The notes under the pieces: model-generated
Database searches by the model: none
Told to the model about the DNA's origin: nothing
Seen by the model: the letters and a program-made list of their open reading frames with translations, nothing else
Part shown: one piece after another, positions 49,225 through 57,157 of the stretch
Layout: each line of letters starts with the position of its first letter
Numbering within the stretch: position 1 is the stretch's first letter
Translations under genes and position numbers: made by a program
Origin: Promicromonospora sp049532985
Lineage (GTDB): Bacteria > Actinomycetota > Actinomycetes > Actinomycetales > Cellulomonadaceae
Direction of reading: 5' to 3'
Length of the DNA stretch: 64,000 nt
Assembly (NCBI RefSeq): GCF_049532985.1
Contig: NZ_CP186693.1
Location: 2,852,001-2,916,000, forward strand

Positions 49225-50547
49225 TCACGTGATCCGCACCGGATCCACCAGGTCGGCCACGATGAGGATGCCGCCCACCCCGAGCAGCACGAGGAAGACC
49301 ACGTAGGCCACGGGAGTCATGCGGGCGACGTCGGCCGGGCCGGGCAGGACGGCGGCGCCGCGCACCCGGGCGACCGTGCGCTTGCCGCCCTCGTAGAGGG
49401 CGTTGACCAGATGCCCGCCGTCCAGCGGCAGCAGCGGGATCATGTTGAAGACGAACAGCGCGATGTTCAGGCTGGCGAGCAGGCTCAGGTAGATCATCAC
49501 GCGGTCGAGGATCGCCTCGTCCAGGGCCATGATCTGGCCGCTGATCCGCGCGACGCCGACGACCGACTGCACCGAGTCCTGCGAGCGTTCCTCGGCGCTG
49601 AAGGCCTGCGTGGCAGCGTCGGCCACGCGGACGGGCAGCGTGGCGACCATGGTGGCCGTCTGCCAGGTCTGGTCCGCGACGGCCGGCAGCACGCTCGACA
49701 CGGGCTGGGGCTCGCGCACCTGGAGCGGTGAGAAGCCCACGAAACCGCCGGGGCGGACGACGGGCTCCCCCGCAGCATCCAGGACGGGGGCGCCCTCCTC
49801 GTCCACGACGGGGCGGTCGGTACGGGCCGGGGTGACCTCCAGGGCGACGCGTTCGCCGTCGCGCAGCACCACGATCTCGGACTCGCGCCCGGCGGAGTCG
49901 TTGATGAGGCCGACGAGCTGCTGCCAGCCGTGCACCTCGGTGCCGCCGAACGAGACCACCTCGTCCCCGGGCTCCAGCCCCGCGGCCGCGGCGGGTGCGG
50001 CGGGCTGCCCCTCGCAGTCGTCGCCCGAGGCGGTGGAGGTGACGGAGGCCGGCACGCACTCCGAGAGCTGGGCGACCGTGGTGGAGACGGCGGGCAGTCC
50101 GTACCCGATGAGGATGACGGCCATCAGCACCGTCGCGATCACGAGGTTCATGAACGGCCCGCCGAACATCACCACGAGCTTCTTGGGCGTCGACAGGTTG
50201 TAGAAGGCGCGGTGCTCCTCACCGGGCCGCACCTCGGCCACCGAGGCGTCCCGCGCGTCCGCCACCAGGTCGCTCCAGAAGCCCTTGCCGCGCCGCGCAC
50301 CCTCCGGGGCCGGGGGCATCATGCCGACCAGCCGCACGAACCCGCCGAGCGGGATCGCCTTGATCCCGTACTCCGTCTCCCCCTTGGTCCGCGACCAGAG
50401 CGTGGGCCCGAAGCCCACGAAGTACTGGCTCACCCGGACGCCGAACTTCTTGGCCGGGACCATGTGCCCCAGCTCGTGCAGCCCCACCGAGACGACGACG
50501 CCGAGCAGGAGGACGAGCACACCAACGATGTGCGGAACGATGCTCAC
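49225..50547 (-). CDS. RseP/Rip1-like site-2 protease
   Basis: A 440-residue intramembrane zinc metalloprotease that cleaves anti-sigma factors and other membrane proteins. The active-site HELGH lies in the first transmembrane segment (SVGLHELGHMVPAKKFGVRV), the second ligand in NMIPLLPLDGGHLVNALYEG. A PDZ domain spans roughly 175-290 (GLEPGDEVVSFGGTEVHGWQ). Homologous to mycobacterial Rip1, in the same position between dxr and ispG. ATG at 50547. Confidence 0.94.
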   Translation of the reverse strand: MSIVPHIVGVLVLLLGVVVSVGLHELGHMVPAKKFGVRVSQYFVGFGPTLWSRTKGETEYGIKAIPLGGFVRLVGMMPPAPEGARRGKGFWSDLVADARDASVAEVRPGEEHRAFYNLSTPKKLVVMFGGPFMNLVIATVLMAVILIGYGLPAVSTTVAQLSECVPASVTSTASGDDCEGQPAAPAAAAGLEPGDEVVSFGGTEVHGWQQLVGLINDSAGRESEIVVLRDGERVALEVTPARTDRPVVDEEGAPVLDAAGEPVVRPGGFVGFSPLQVREPQPVSSVLPAVADQTWQTATMVATLPVRVADAATQAFSAEERSQDSVQSVVGVARISGQIMALDEAILDRVMIYLSLLASLNIALFVFNMIPLLPLDGGHLVNALYEGGKRTVARVRGAAVLPGPADVARMTPVAYVVFLVLLGVGGILIVADLVDPVRIT

Positions 50548-50651
50548 GGCACCGAGACTACGGCACCTGTCCGACAGCCCGGAAGGCAGCGCACGGCTCC
50601 CCTCGGCTCGGCCACGCGACGTTCACGCCGCTCCCGTTCCATGACAATTCC

Positions 50652-50680
50652 TTGAAACTTCGGTTACCGATCATTAACCT
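50652..50680 (+). promoter_or_regulatory. Promoter TTGAAA-N17-TAACCT of the 766-residue protein gene
   Basis: TTGAAA at 50652-50657, 17-nt spacer, TAACCT at 50675-50680, then 6 nt to the ATG at 50687. One of the best promoter matches in the window, giving a leaderless mRNA. Confidence 0.75.
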
Positions 50681-50686
50681 GACGGC

Positions 50687-52987
50687 ATGTCTGTTTCGTC
50701 CGTACCCGAGGTCGAGCACACCCACGGTCCCGCGGCGCTCGCCGACAGCCTCGCCGCCGTCTTCCAGACCGAGGCGTGGTCGGGTCCGGACGGCGACTCC
50801 CGGGTGGCCCGGCACCTGCGCGAGGCCGGGGTCGACGTCAGCGCGATCTGGGCGGCGTCCCGCTGGAACATGGGCGAGGACGGCGAGGCGCCCAACCGGC
50901 GCCACCCGCTGCCCGGCGACCCGCGCGGCCCGCAGACCGCCGCCGCCCTGCGGGCCGTCGCCGGCCTGCCGCGCGGTGCCGCGCTCCTCGGCCTCTACCT
51001 GTGGTCGCAGGCCAGCGACGCGCTGCAGTACACGTTCCGGCACGGCCGGATCATCGTGCCGCTGCGCGCGTTCGTCGAGACCTGGGAGACGTGCCGCGAC
51101 GAGGCCCCCGACGCCGTGTGCCGGGCCGAGGGCGACGCCGTGGCCGTGCTGCTGCGCACGCTCATCACGCAGATGCACACGTCGGCCGCCCGCAGCGCGG
51201 GCAGCCTGCCCCGGCTCGCCGGGGCCGCCGCGCGGGCGGGTCAGAGGTGCGCGGACCTGCTGCGCGCCGCCCGGGCCATCCCCGACCCGGCGTCCCCGTT
51301 CCGCCGGGAGCTCGTACCGCAGGCCGTGACGCGGATCCGCTACTTCCGCGCGCTCGCCGAGGCGTCGGTGGCCGCGGACGAGGCGATGGCGGGCCGGCCC
51401 GACCGCCTCGGCCCCGCGCTCGACGGGCTGCGCGCCGCCGAGACCGACCGGCACCTCAACTACATCCTGGCCAGCGAGCTGCGCTCCTACCGGATGCACC
51501 TGACGGAGCTGCACCGCAACCTCGGCGCGCGGTGGCTCACGCTGGACCGGCTCAAGACCGTCTACATCTACCCGTTCGGGCTGCGGGACGTGAGCCCGGC
51601 CGCCGCCGTCGCGGCGATCCGCGGCATCGCCGACCGCGACGAACGCCCCTGGCTGCTGGGCGTCCGGACCGTCGCGACACGCGCCCGCCTCAAGATGGAC
51701 GACGTCTGGGCGAGCGTCGACCGTGCCGCCCGCCCGTACGGCGGGGCCTCGCTGTCCATGCCCGACGTGCGGCTGGAGCAGCCCGACGGCACGCTCATCG
51801 CCGAGCTGACCTGCGACGTGCGGTTCACCGAGTTCGGCAACCACTACGTGCGGTTCCGGTACTCGGCGCACGACCAGTCGCCGCAGCAGGTGCGCGACGC
51901 CCGGTTCCGGCTGTCCAACCTGCACGCCGACATCCGGGTGCGGTGGATCGCGCCGGACGGCTCGCCGCTCGACGTCGACCACGGCGACGCCCTGCCGCCC
52001 GAGCGCCTGTTCGACCTCGCCGACCTGCTCCAGCGCGCCACGGCGGACCTGGTCCGCACGGGGACCGAGATCGCCCAGGGACGGGCGCACGTGGTCACCA
52101 CCGTCTACGAGGCCAGCCGCGGCACCGGCCCCGCGGCACCCCGGGCGGCCCGCACGCCGGTCGCGATGGGTGACGAGCTGCTCGCCGCGTTCGGCTCGCA
52201 GGTGCTGCTCCAGCCGGTCTCGTACGGCACCGCGACGCTGTGCGACTGGACCCTGCGCCAGCGCAACCCGGTGCTGCTGGAAGGCGTGCGGCACCTGGGT
52301 GACGTCGTGGCGGTGACCACCAACTCCACGACGGTCGCGCTGGTCGGCGCGGCGCACTTCAAGATCTCCCAGTACGGCTCGCTGGCCGAGTTCGTCGCGA
52401 GCCTCAACGGGCTGTTCAGCGCCTGGAACGCCACGCTGGCCGACCACCTGCGGATCGTCGCGGCCATGCTCGCCGACCACGACGTGAACAACGGCGCCGA
52501 CCTGGCCGAGCGCAAGGAACGGCTGACCCGCGAGCAGCTGCGCCTGCACGAGTTCGCCTCGGAGGTGCGCACCACGCTGACCACCATCACCTCACCCACG
52601 TTCCTGGCCTCCGCCCTGGAGTCCCGGATGCTCAACCAGCTCCTGCACGCCTCGCACTTCGAGCAGCAGGCCGCGGTGGTCACCGAACGGCTGCGCGAGC
52701 TGCTCCAGGAACCCATCGCCACGCGGCTCGCCGCCCTCGAGCGCCTGCACGGCGACCGCGAGCGCGCCGAGGAGGCGAGGCGGGAGCGCAGCAGGCGCCG
52801 GCTCATGGACGGCACCCTGTCGGCCATCACGGTGTTCGCCGGCGTCTACGCGCTGATCGGGACGGTCCAGGTGGCCCTGGACGCGGCGCTGATCGACGGC
52901 GTCCAGGCGGTCGCGGCCACGGCCCTGGTCACCGTGGGCGCGCTGGTGACGGGCCTGGCGGTCTTCAACTGGACGCGCGGCCACTGA
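50687..52987 (+). CDS. Uncharacterised 766-residue protein with C-terminal coiled coil and two membrane segments
   Basis: Not recognised. Residues 1-590 are soluble, mixed alpha/beta, with a histidine/arginine-rich region (PNRRHPLPGD), an all-helical Ala/Arg-rich stretch (about 150-265), then a beta-rich part with VYIYPFGLRDVSP, SMPDVRLEQPDGTLIAELTC and HYVRFRYSAHDQSPQQVR. From about 590 to 705 a long charged helical region (coiled-coil-like; ERLRELLQEPIATRLAALER, EEARRERSRRRL) leads to two hydrophobic segments (near 712-731 and 738-758) and a cytoplasmic end FNWTRGH. This layout resembles a large cytoplasmic head on a coiled-coil stalk with a membrane hairpin (as in CorA or RMND1-like proteins), but I see no diagnostic motif. 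It sits between rip and thiD, splitting the conserved isoprenoid cluster. GC and codon use match neighbours. Confidence 0.85.
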   Translation: MSVSSVPEVEHTHGPAALADSLAAVFQTEAWSGPDGDSRVARHLREAGVDVSAIWAASRWNMGEDGEAPNRRHPLPGDPRGPQTAAALRAVAGLPRGAALLGLYLWSQASDALQYTFRHGRIIVPLRAFVETWETCRDEAPDAVCRAEGDAVAVLLRTLITQMHTSAARSAGSLPRLAGAAARAGQRCADLLRAARAIPDPASPFRRELVPQAVTRIRYFRALAEASVAADEAMAGRPDRLGPALDGLRAAETDRHLNYILASELRSYRMHLTELHRNLGARWLTLDRLKTVYIYPFGLRDVSPAAAVAAIRGIADRDERPWLLGVRTVATRARLKMDDVWASVDRAARPYGGASLSMPDVRLEQPDGTLIAELTCDVRFTEFGNHYVRFRYSAHDQSPQQVRDARFRLSNLHADIRVRWIAPDGSPLDVDHGDALPPERLFDLADLLQRATADLVRTGTEIAQGRAHVVTTVYEASRGTGPAAPRAARTPVAMGDELLAAFGSQVLLQPVSYGTATLCDWTLRQRNPVLLEGVRHLGDVVAVTTNSTTVALVGAAHFKISQYGSLAEFVASLNGLFSAWNATLADHLRIVAAMLADHDVNNGADLAERKERLTREQLRLHEFASEVRTTLTTITSPTFLASALESRMLNQLLHASHFEQQAAVVTERLRELLQEPIATRLAALERLHGDRERAEEARRERSRRRLMDGTLSAITVFAGVYALIGTVQVALDAALIDGVQAVAATALVTVGALVTGLAVFNWTRGH

Positions 52988-53002
52988 CCCCTCGATCCGG
53001 TC

Positions 53003-53008
53003 TAGGGT
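53003..53008 (+). promoter_or_regulatory. -10 box TAGGGT of the thiD transcript
   Basis: TAGGGT about 15 nt upstream of the TPP aptamer, so transcription would start at its 5' edge. Confidence 0.5.
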
Positions 53009-53021
53009 GGGCCCACATGGC

Positions 53022-53096
53022 GCGGGGCGCCGGGGCACAGCCCGGCTGAGACGTACCCGTGGAACCTGATCTAGGTAGTGCTAGCGAAGGGAACGC
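53022..53096 (+). promoter_or_regulatory. TPP (THI-box) riboswitch upstream of thiD
   Basis: Contains the canonical pieces in order: GGGGCGCCGGGG (P1/P2), GGCTGAGA (pyrimidine sensor), ACCCGTGGAACCTGATC (pyrophosphate-sensor region), GGTAGTGCTAGCGAAGGGA. The terminal GAAGGGA is also the only ribosome-binding candidate for the thiD ATG 9 nt after it, so TPP binding would hide the site (translational control). Confidence 0.95.
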
Positions 53097-53099
53097 CTC

Positions 53100-54035
53100 A
53101 TGGGCTCCGTCCTGCCCCCCGACCCCCTGCTCGACGCCGCCGCGCGCACCCGCCCGGCCGGCCACCCCGTGGTGGCGCTGACGATCGCCGGCTCCGACCC
53201 GTCGGGCGGTGCCGGGATCCAGGCCGACCTGAAGACGTTCGCCGCCCTGGGCGGCTACGGCTGCGCGGTGCTCACGGGCCTGACCGCGCAGTCCACGACG
53301 GGCGTGACCCGGGTGCTGCCCGTCCCGGCCGACATGGTCACCGCACAGCTCGCCACCCTGTTCGCCGACGTCGCCGTGGACACGGTGAAGATCGGCATGA
53401 CGACGGACGCCGAGGTCGCCCGCGCGATCGCCGCCGCCCTGCGCGACCTACGGGCCGGTGCGCGGCCGCCGTTCGTGGTGCTCGACCCGGTCATGGTCGC
53501 GACGTCGGGCGACCGGCTGCTGGCGCGCGAGGCCGAGACGGTGCTCCGCGAGGAGCTGCTGCCCCTGTCCGACCTCGTGACGCCGAACCTGCCCGAGGCG
53601 GCCGTGCTGCTCGGCACCGACCCCGCCCGGGACGCCGCCGAGGCCGCGGACCAGGCCCGCGCGCTGCTGGGCCTCGGCGCACGGTTCGCCCTGGTCAAGG
53701 GCGGGCACCTCACGTCCGCGGAGGCGGTGGACCACCTCGCGGGCCCGGGGCTCGGGGCGGGAGCCGGCGGCGTCGTGGCGCTCGCCGCGCCCCGGGTCGC
53801 GACGCGCAACACCCACGGCACGGGCTGCACGCTGAGCTCGGCGTGCGCCGTGCTACGGCCCGTGCACGACGGCTGGGAGCCCGCGGTGCGCGCGGCGAAG
53901 ACCTACCTCACGGAGGCGCTGCGCGCGGCGGACGACCTCGTGGTGGGGGGCACCGGGACGGCGGCCGGGCCGTGGCGCGGCCACGGCCCCGTCCACCACG
54001 GCTTTGCCACCGCCTTGTCGCCTACGCCGTCTTGA
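53100..54035 (+). CDS. thiD: Hydroxymethylpyrimidine/phosphomethylpyrimidine kinase
   Basis: Phosphorylates HMP and HMP-P in thiamine synthesis. The 311-residue ribokinase-fold protein shows TIAGSDPSGGAGIQADLKTF, VLDPVMVATSGDRLL, DLVTPNLPEAAVLLG and the NTHGTGCTLSSA anion-hole motif. The ATG at 53100 follows the TPP riboswitch directly. It stands alone: no thiE or thiM is adjacent. The last 14 bp overlap the convergent dxr. Confidence 0.95.
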   Translation: MGSVLPPDPLLDAAARTRPAGHPVVALTIAGSDPSGGAGIQADLKTFAALGGYGCAVLTGLTAQSTTGVTRVLPVPADMVTAQLATLFADVAVDTVKIGMTTDAEVARAIAAALRDLRAGARPPFVVLDPVMVATSGDRLLAREAETVLREELLPLSDLVTPNLPEAAVLLGTDPARDAAEAADQARALLGLGARFALVKGGHLTSAEAVDHLAGPGLGAGAGGVVALAAPRVATRNTHGTGCTLSSACAVLRPVHDGWEPAVRAAKTYLTEALRAADDLVVGGTGTAAGPWRGHGPVHHGFATALSPTPS

Positions 54036-55191
54036 GGATCTCCGCGGCCCGCGCCCGGGCCCAGGCGTCGGCCTCCAGCACGCCCTCGACCGACCCCGGA
54101 TCGCCCGCGCCCGTCGCCGCGTGCGCCTCGACGACGGCGGCCACCGTGTCGACGATGTCGAGGAAGCCGATGGTGCCGTCGTGGAAGGCGTCCACGCAGA
54201 CCTCGTTCGCCGCGTTGTAGACCGCGGGGAACGTCGCGCCGGCCTCACCGACCTGTCGTGCCAGGCGGACGGCGGGGAAGGCGTCGTCGTCCAGCGGCGC
54301 GAACTCCCAGGTGGCGGCCTGCGTCCAGTCGATCCCCACGTCGACGTCGGGCAGGCGGTCGGGCCAGGACAGGCCGAGGGCGATGGGCACGAGCATCCGC
54401 GGCGGGCCGGCCTGCGCGATGGTGGACCCGTCCACGAACTCGACCATGGAGTGGATCATCTGCTGCGGGTGCACCACCACGTCGATCGCGCTGAACGGGA
54501 GGTCGAACAGCAGGTGCGCCTCGATGACCTCCAGGCCCTTGTTCACCAGGGTCGCGGAGTTGGTGGTGACCACGCGCCCCATCGCGAAGTTGGGGTGCCG
54601 CAGGGCCTGCGCGGGCGTGACCTCGCGCAGCTCGTCGCGGGTGCGTCCCCGGAAGGGCCCGCCGCTCGCGGTCACCACGAGCTTGCGCACCTCGGACGCC
54701 GACCCCGAGCGCAGTGCCTGGGCGATGGCCGAGTGCTCCGAGTCCACGGGCACGATCTGGCCCTCGTGCCGCACGGCCGCCGTGACCAGCGCGCCGCCCA
54801 CCACCAGCGACTCCTTGTTCGCGAGCGCCAGCGTCGATCCGGCCTCCAGCGCGGCGAGCGTGGGGCGCAGTCCGACCGAGCCCGTGATGCCGTTGAGCAC
54901 GACGTCGCTGCCGCGGCCGGCCAGCTCGGTGGCGGCGCCGGGCCCGGCGAGCACCTCGACGCCGTCGGCCCCCGCCTCGGCGAGCAGGGCGGTCAGCGCG
55001 GGGCGGGCGGCGTCGTCGGCCACGGCGACGGCGCGGACGCCGAGGGCGGCCGCCTGGCGCGCGAGGAGCGGCAGGTCCGTGCCGCCGGCGGACAGCGCGT
55101 CCACGCGGAACCGGTCGGGGTTGCGCCCGATGACGTCGACGGCCTGGGTGCCGATGGAGCCGGTGGAGCCGAGGAGGGTGACGCTTCGCAT
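54022..55191 (-). CDS. dxr: 1-deoxy-D-xylulose 5-phosphate reductoisomerase
   Basis: Converts DXP to MEP, first committed step of the non-mevalonate pathway. NADPH loop LLGSTGSIGTQAVDVI at the N-terminus, NKESLVVGG, metal site VDSEHSAIAQ, SGGPFRG and the NKGLEVIEAHLLFDLPFSAI region are all present in 389 residues. ATG at 55191; a CAGGAT box lies 6 nt upstream, a weaker leaderless candidate. In other actinomycetes dxr, rip and ispG are contiguous; here 3.5 kb separates dxr from rip. Confidence 0.96.
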   Translation of the reverse strand: MRSVTLLGSTGSIGTQAVDVIGRNPDRFRVDALSAGGTDLPLLARQAAALGVRAVAVADDAARPALTALLAEAGADGVEVLAGPGAATELAGRGSDVVLNGITGSVGLRPTLAALEAGSTLALANKESLVVGGALVTAAVRHEGQIVPVDSEHSAIAQALRSGSASEVRKLVVTASGGPFRGRTRDELREVTPAQALRHPNFAMGRVVTTNSATLVNKGLEVIEAHLLFDLPFSAIDVVVHPQQMIHSMVEFVDGSTIAQAGPPRMLVPIALGLSWPDRLPDVDVGIDWTQAATWEFAPLDDDAFPAVRLARQVGEAGATFPAVYNAANEVCVDAFHDGTIGFLDIVDTVAAVVEAHAATGAGDPGSVEGVLEADAWARARAAEILKTA

Positions 55192-55223
55192 GGGGCCATC
55201 CTGTCAGGCCCGGCGGGCGGGTC

Positions 55224-57023
55224 TCAGCCCTCCCCGGGCTGCCCCGCCCGCCCGCGGCCGAACATGCGCCACCCGCGGACGACGCCGCGCGGGTCGGGGA
55301 CGGGGTCGCCGTCGGCCTCCCAGCCGGCGTCGCCGTCGAGCGGCACCACGTGGAGCCCGAAGTCCGCGAGGATCACCGGGATGGCACGGATCGCCGCGCG
55401 GTCCTTCTCCCGGTCCGCCTCGGACAGCTCGTCCCAGGGGCGCAGGTCGGGGTGCAGGCGGCGGGCGTCGTCCCGCTGCGGCCCGTAGGTCCAGCCCGCG
55501 GCCACCTTCTCGGCCGTCCAGCGGTCGTGCTCGTCCACGGCCCGCGCGTCCACGACGGGTTCCGGGATGCGACCGTGCTCGGTGCCGCGGGCGGGCGCGA
55601 CCGTGCAGCCCATCTGGCGCAGCCGGTCCGGGATGGCCCGCACCTGGGCGCGGTTGGCGGCGCGCAGGTCGTCGGACAGCTCGGCCCAGGAGACCATGGC
55701 CGGCGTGCTCTCCCAGGCCACGCCGGCCGCGCGCTGGTTGCGCAGGTAGGTCAGGTGCGCCGAGACTGCCATGAGGTCGTAGACGTCGTCGTGCACCAGC
55801 GCGCCGGGTGCCGTCGCGCGGCGCAGCAGCGTGCCCGGTTCGACCACGTCGAGCCGTCCCCCGAGGTCGTCGAGGATGGCGCCGTCGTGCGTGCCGAACA
55901 GGCCGCCCAGCCCGGCGAGGCGGTTGAGGCGCAGCACGACGGCGCCCTCGCTCGCCCGCCACAGGTCGCTGTCCCGCAGTGCCTCGCGCAGGGCGTCGCC
56001 GTCGTCGTCGTGGCAGACGTAGATCCGCGCCGGGACGCCGATCGCACGCACGTCGGCGAACGTCTCGACCGGGACCAGCCGGCAGGCCGCGCGGACGGCG
56101 GGCCAGCGGGCGTGCAGCGCGCGGGCGGCGTCGTGCGCGCCGGGCCCCACCAGGGTGACCGTGAGCGGTTCGCCGCCCGAGGCGATCTCGACGCTCCGCA
56201 GCCGCGCGAACGCGACCACGAGCGCACGGCCGAACGTGCCGTGCCCGACCACCGAGACGTGCGGCGCGTCCCCGCGCACCACGAGCCGGTCGCGGCGGGC
56301 CAGGGAGCGGGCGACCAGCTCGCCGAGCGTGAAGAAGTCGACGCCGGGCTGGGGGTGGCTCAGGTGCCGCGCCTGGAGGGCCAGGGCGAGCTCGGGGTCG
56401 CTGACGTGCGCGTTGAGCCGCAGGCCGGGCAGGTCGGCGTTCCGGTCCACGCGGTTGGCGACGGCCACGGTGAGCACGTTGACGCCGGGCTCGTCGTCCT
56501 CGGCCTCGCAGGCGTACAGGACCGCGGCGCCGGCCACCCCCGCGTCGCGCAGGGAGTCGGCGTCGCCCGTCGCGGTCCGCACCACCAGGGCGCCCCGGGC
56601 CGCGAGGGCCTCGGCGATGAGGTCGGCGGCGGGCGTGCGGCCCACCACGATCGCGTGCCCGCGCATCCGGCGCGTCCGCATCAGCGCGAACTGGTCGGCG
56701 AACAGCGAGCGCACGGCCTCGAACACGGCGTAGCCGGTGGCGACCGGGGCCAGGAAGCGGGCGGCCTGGAGCTGCCAGGGCAGGTCGCCGCCGTCGTTGG
56801 TGGCCTCGGCGCCGAGCACGAAGAGCTGGACGGAGTAGTAGACGACGTCCCAGCCCGTGGTGCCCCAGGCGAAGCCGGGGTCGGTCCGGTAGACCGCGAA
56901 GCCCCACAGCCCCAGGCCGAACGCGACGCCGAACAGCCCTGTGAAGCCCGCGCGCACCCAGGAGCGGCGCATCCGCAGCCGCCGGGTACCGCCGCTCGGA
57001 CGGACGAGCTCAGGTGCCGCCAT
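55224..57023 (-). CDS. Two-TM, double Rossmann (KTN/TrkA-N-like) protein with C-terminal RyR domains
   Basis: A 599-residue membrane protein. Two hydrophobic segments (about 24-44 and 88-107) flank GTTGWDVVYYSVQLFVLGAE, which has the layout of a K+-channel pore loop but no T-V-G-Y-G filter. Residues 120-235 and 252-370 each look like a nucleotide-binding Rossmann domain (HAIVVGRTPAADLIAEAL; HVSVVGHGTFGRAL with G-x-G-x-x-G). The C-terminus holds ryanodine-receptor-type RyR repeats: a short one (about 445-475, WAELSDDLRAANRAQVRAIP) and a full one (498-557) with HDRWTAEKVAAGWTYGP, HPDLRPWDELSE and EKDRAAIRAIPVI. Prokaryotic RyR domains are predicted ligand-sensing units found in nucleotide-signalling conflict systems. 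It is divergent from the TIR gene, 134 bp apart. Start ATG 57023 with GGGAGGCGGGAG upstream. Inferred role: membrane sensor/effector partner. Confidence 0.9.
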   Translation of the reverse strand: MAAPELVRPSGGTRRLRMRRSWVRAGFTGLFGVAFGLGLWGFAVYRTDPGFAWGTTGWDVVYYSVQLFVLGAEATNDGGDLPWQLQAARFLAPVATGYAVFEAVRSLFADQFALMRTRRMRGHAIVVGRTPAADLIAEALAARGALVVRTATGDADSLRDAGVAGAAVLYACEAEDDEPGVNVLTVAVANRVDRNADLPGLRLNAHVSDPELALALQARHLSHPQPGVDFFTLGELVARSLARRDRLVVRGDAPHVSVVGHGTFGRALVVAFARLRSVEIASGGEPLTVTLVGPGAHDAARALHARWPAVRAACRLVPVETFADVRAIGVPARIYVCHDDDGDALREALRDSDLWRASEGAVVLRLNRLAGLGGLFGTHDGAILDDLGGRLDVVEPGTLLRRATAPGALVHDDVYDLMAVSAHLTYLRNQRAAGVAWESTPAMVSWAELSDDLRAANRAQVRAIPDRLRQMGCTVAPARGTEHGRIPEPVVDARAVDEHDRWTAEKVAAGWTYGPQRDDARRLHPDLRPWDELSEADREKDRAAIRAIPVILADFGLHVVPLDGDAGWEADGDPVPDPRGVVRGWRMFGRGRAGQPGEG

Positions 57024-57041
57024 CTCCCGCCTCCCTCAGCC

Positions 57042-57075
57042 GACCGTGCATTTCACCACGAAAGTGGCTACGGTC
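57042..57075. promoter_or_regulatory. Nested inverted repeat between the divergent RyR and TIR genes
   Basis: GACCGT (57042-57047) pairs with ACGGTC (57070-57075), and inside them CCAC-GAAA-GTGG (57056-57067) forms a GNRA-like hairpin. It is the only AT-leaning part of the intergenic region and could be a shared operator or 5'-UTR structure. No sure -10/-35 boxes were found. Confidence 0.4.
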
Positions 57076-57157
57076 ACGACCTGCGGCGACACTACACACC
57101 GGGGAGGTCTTTCCACCGGTCCACGACCTTCGCCGTGGAAGGGCCGCGGGGTCGAGG

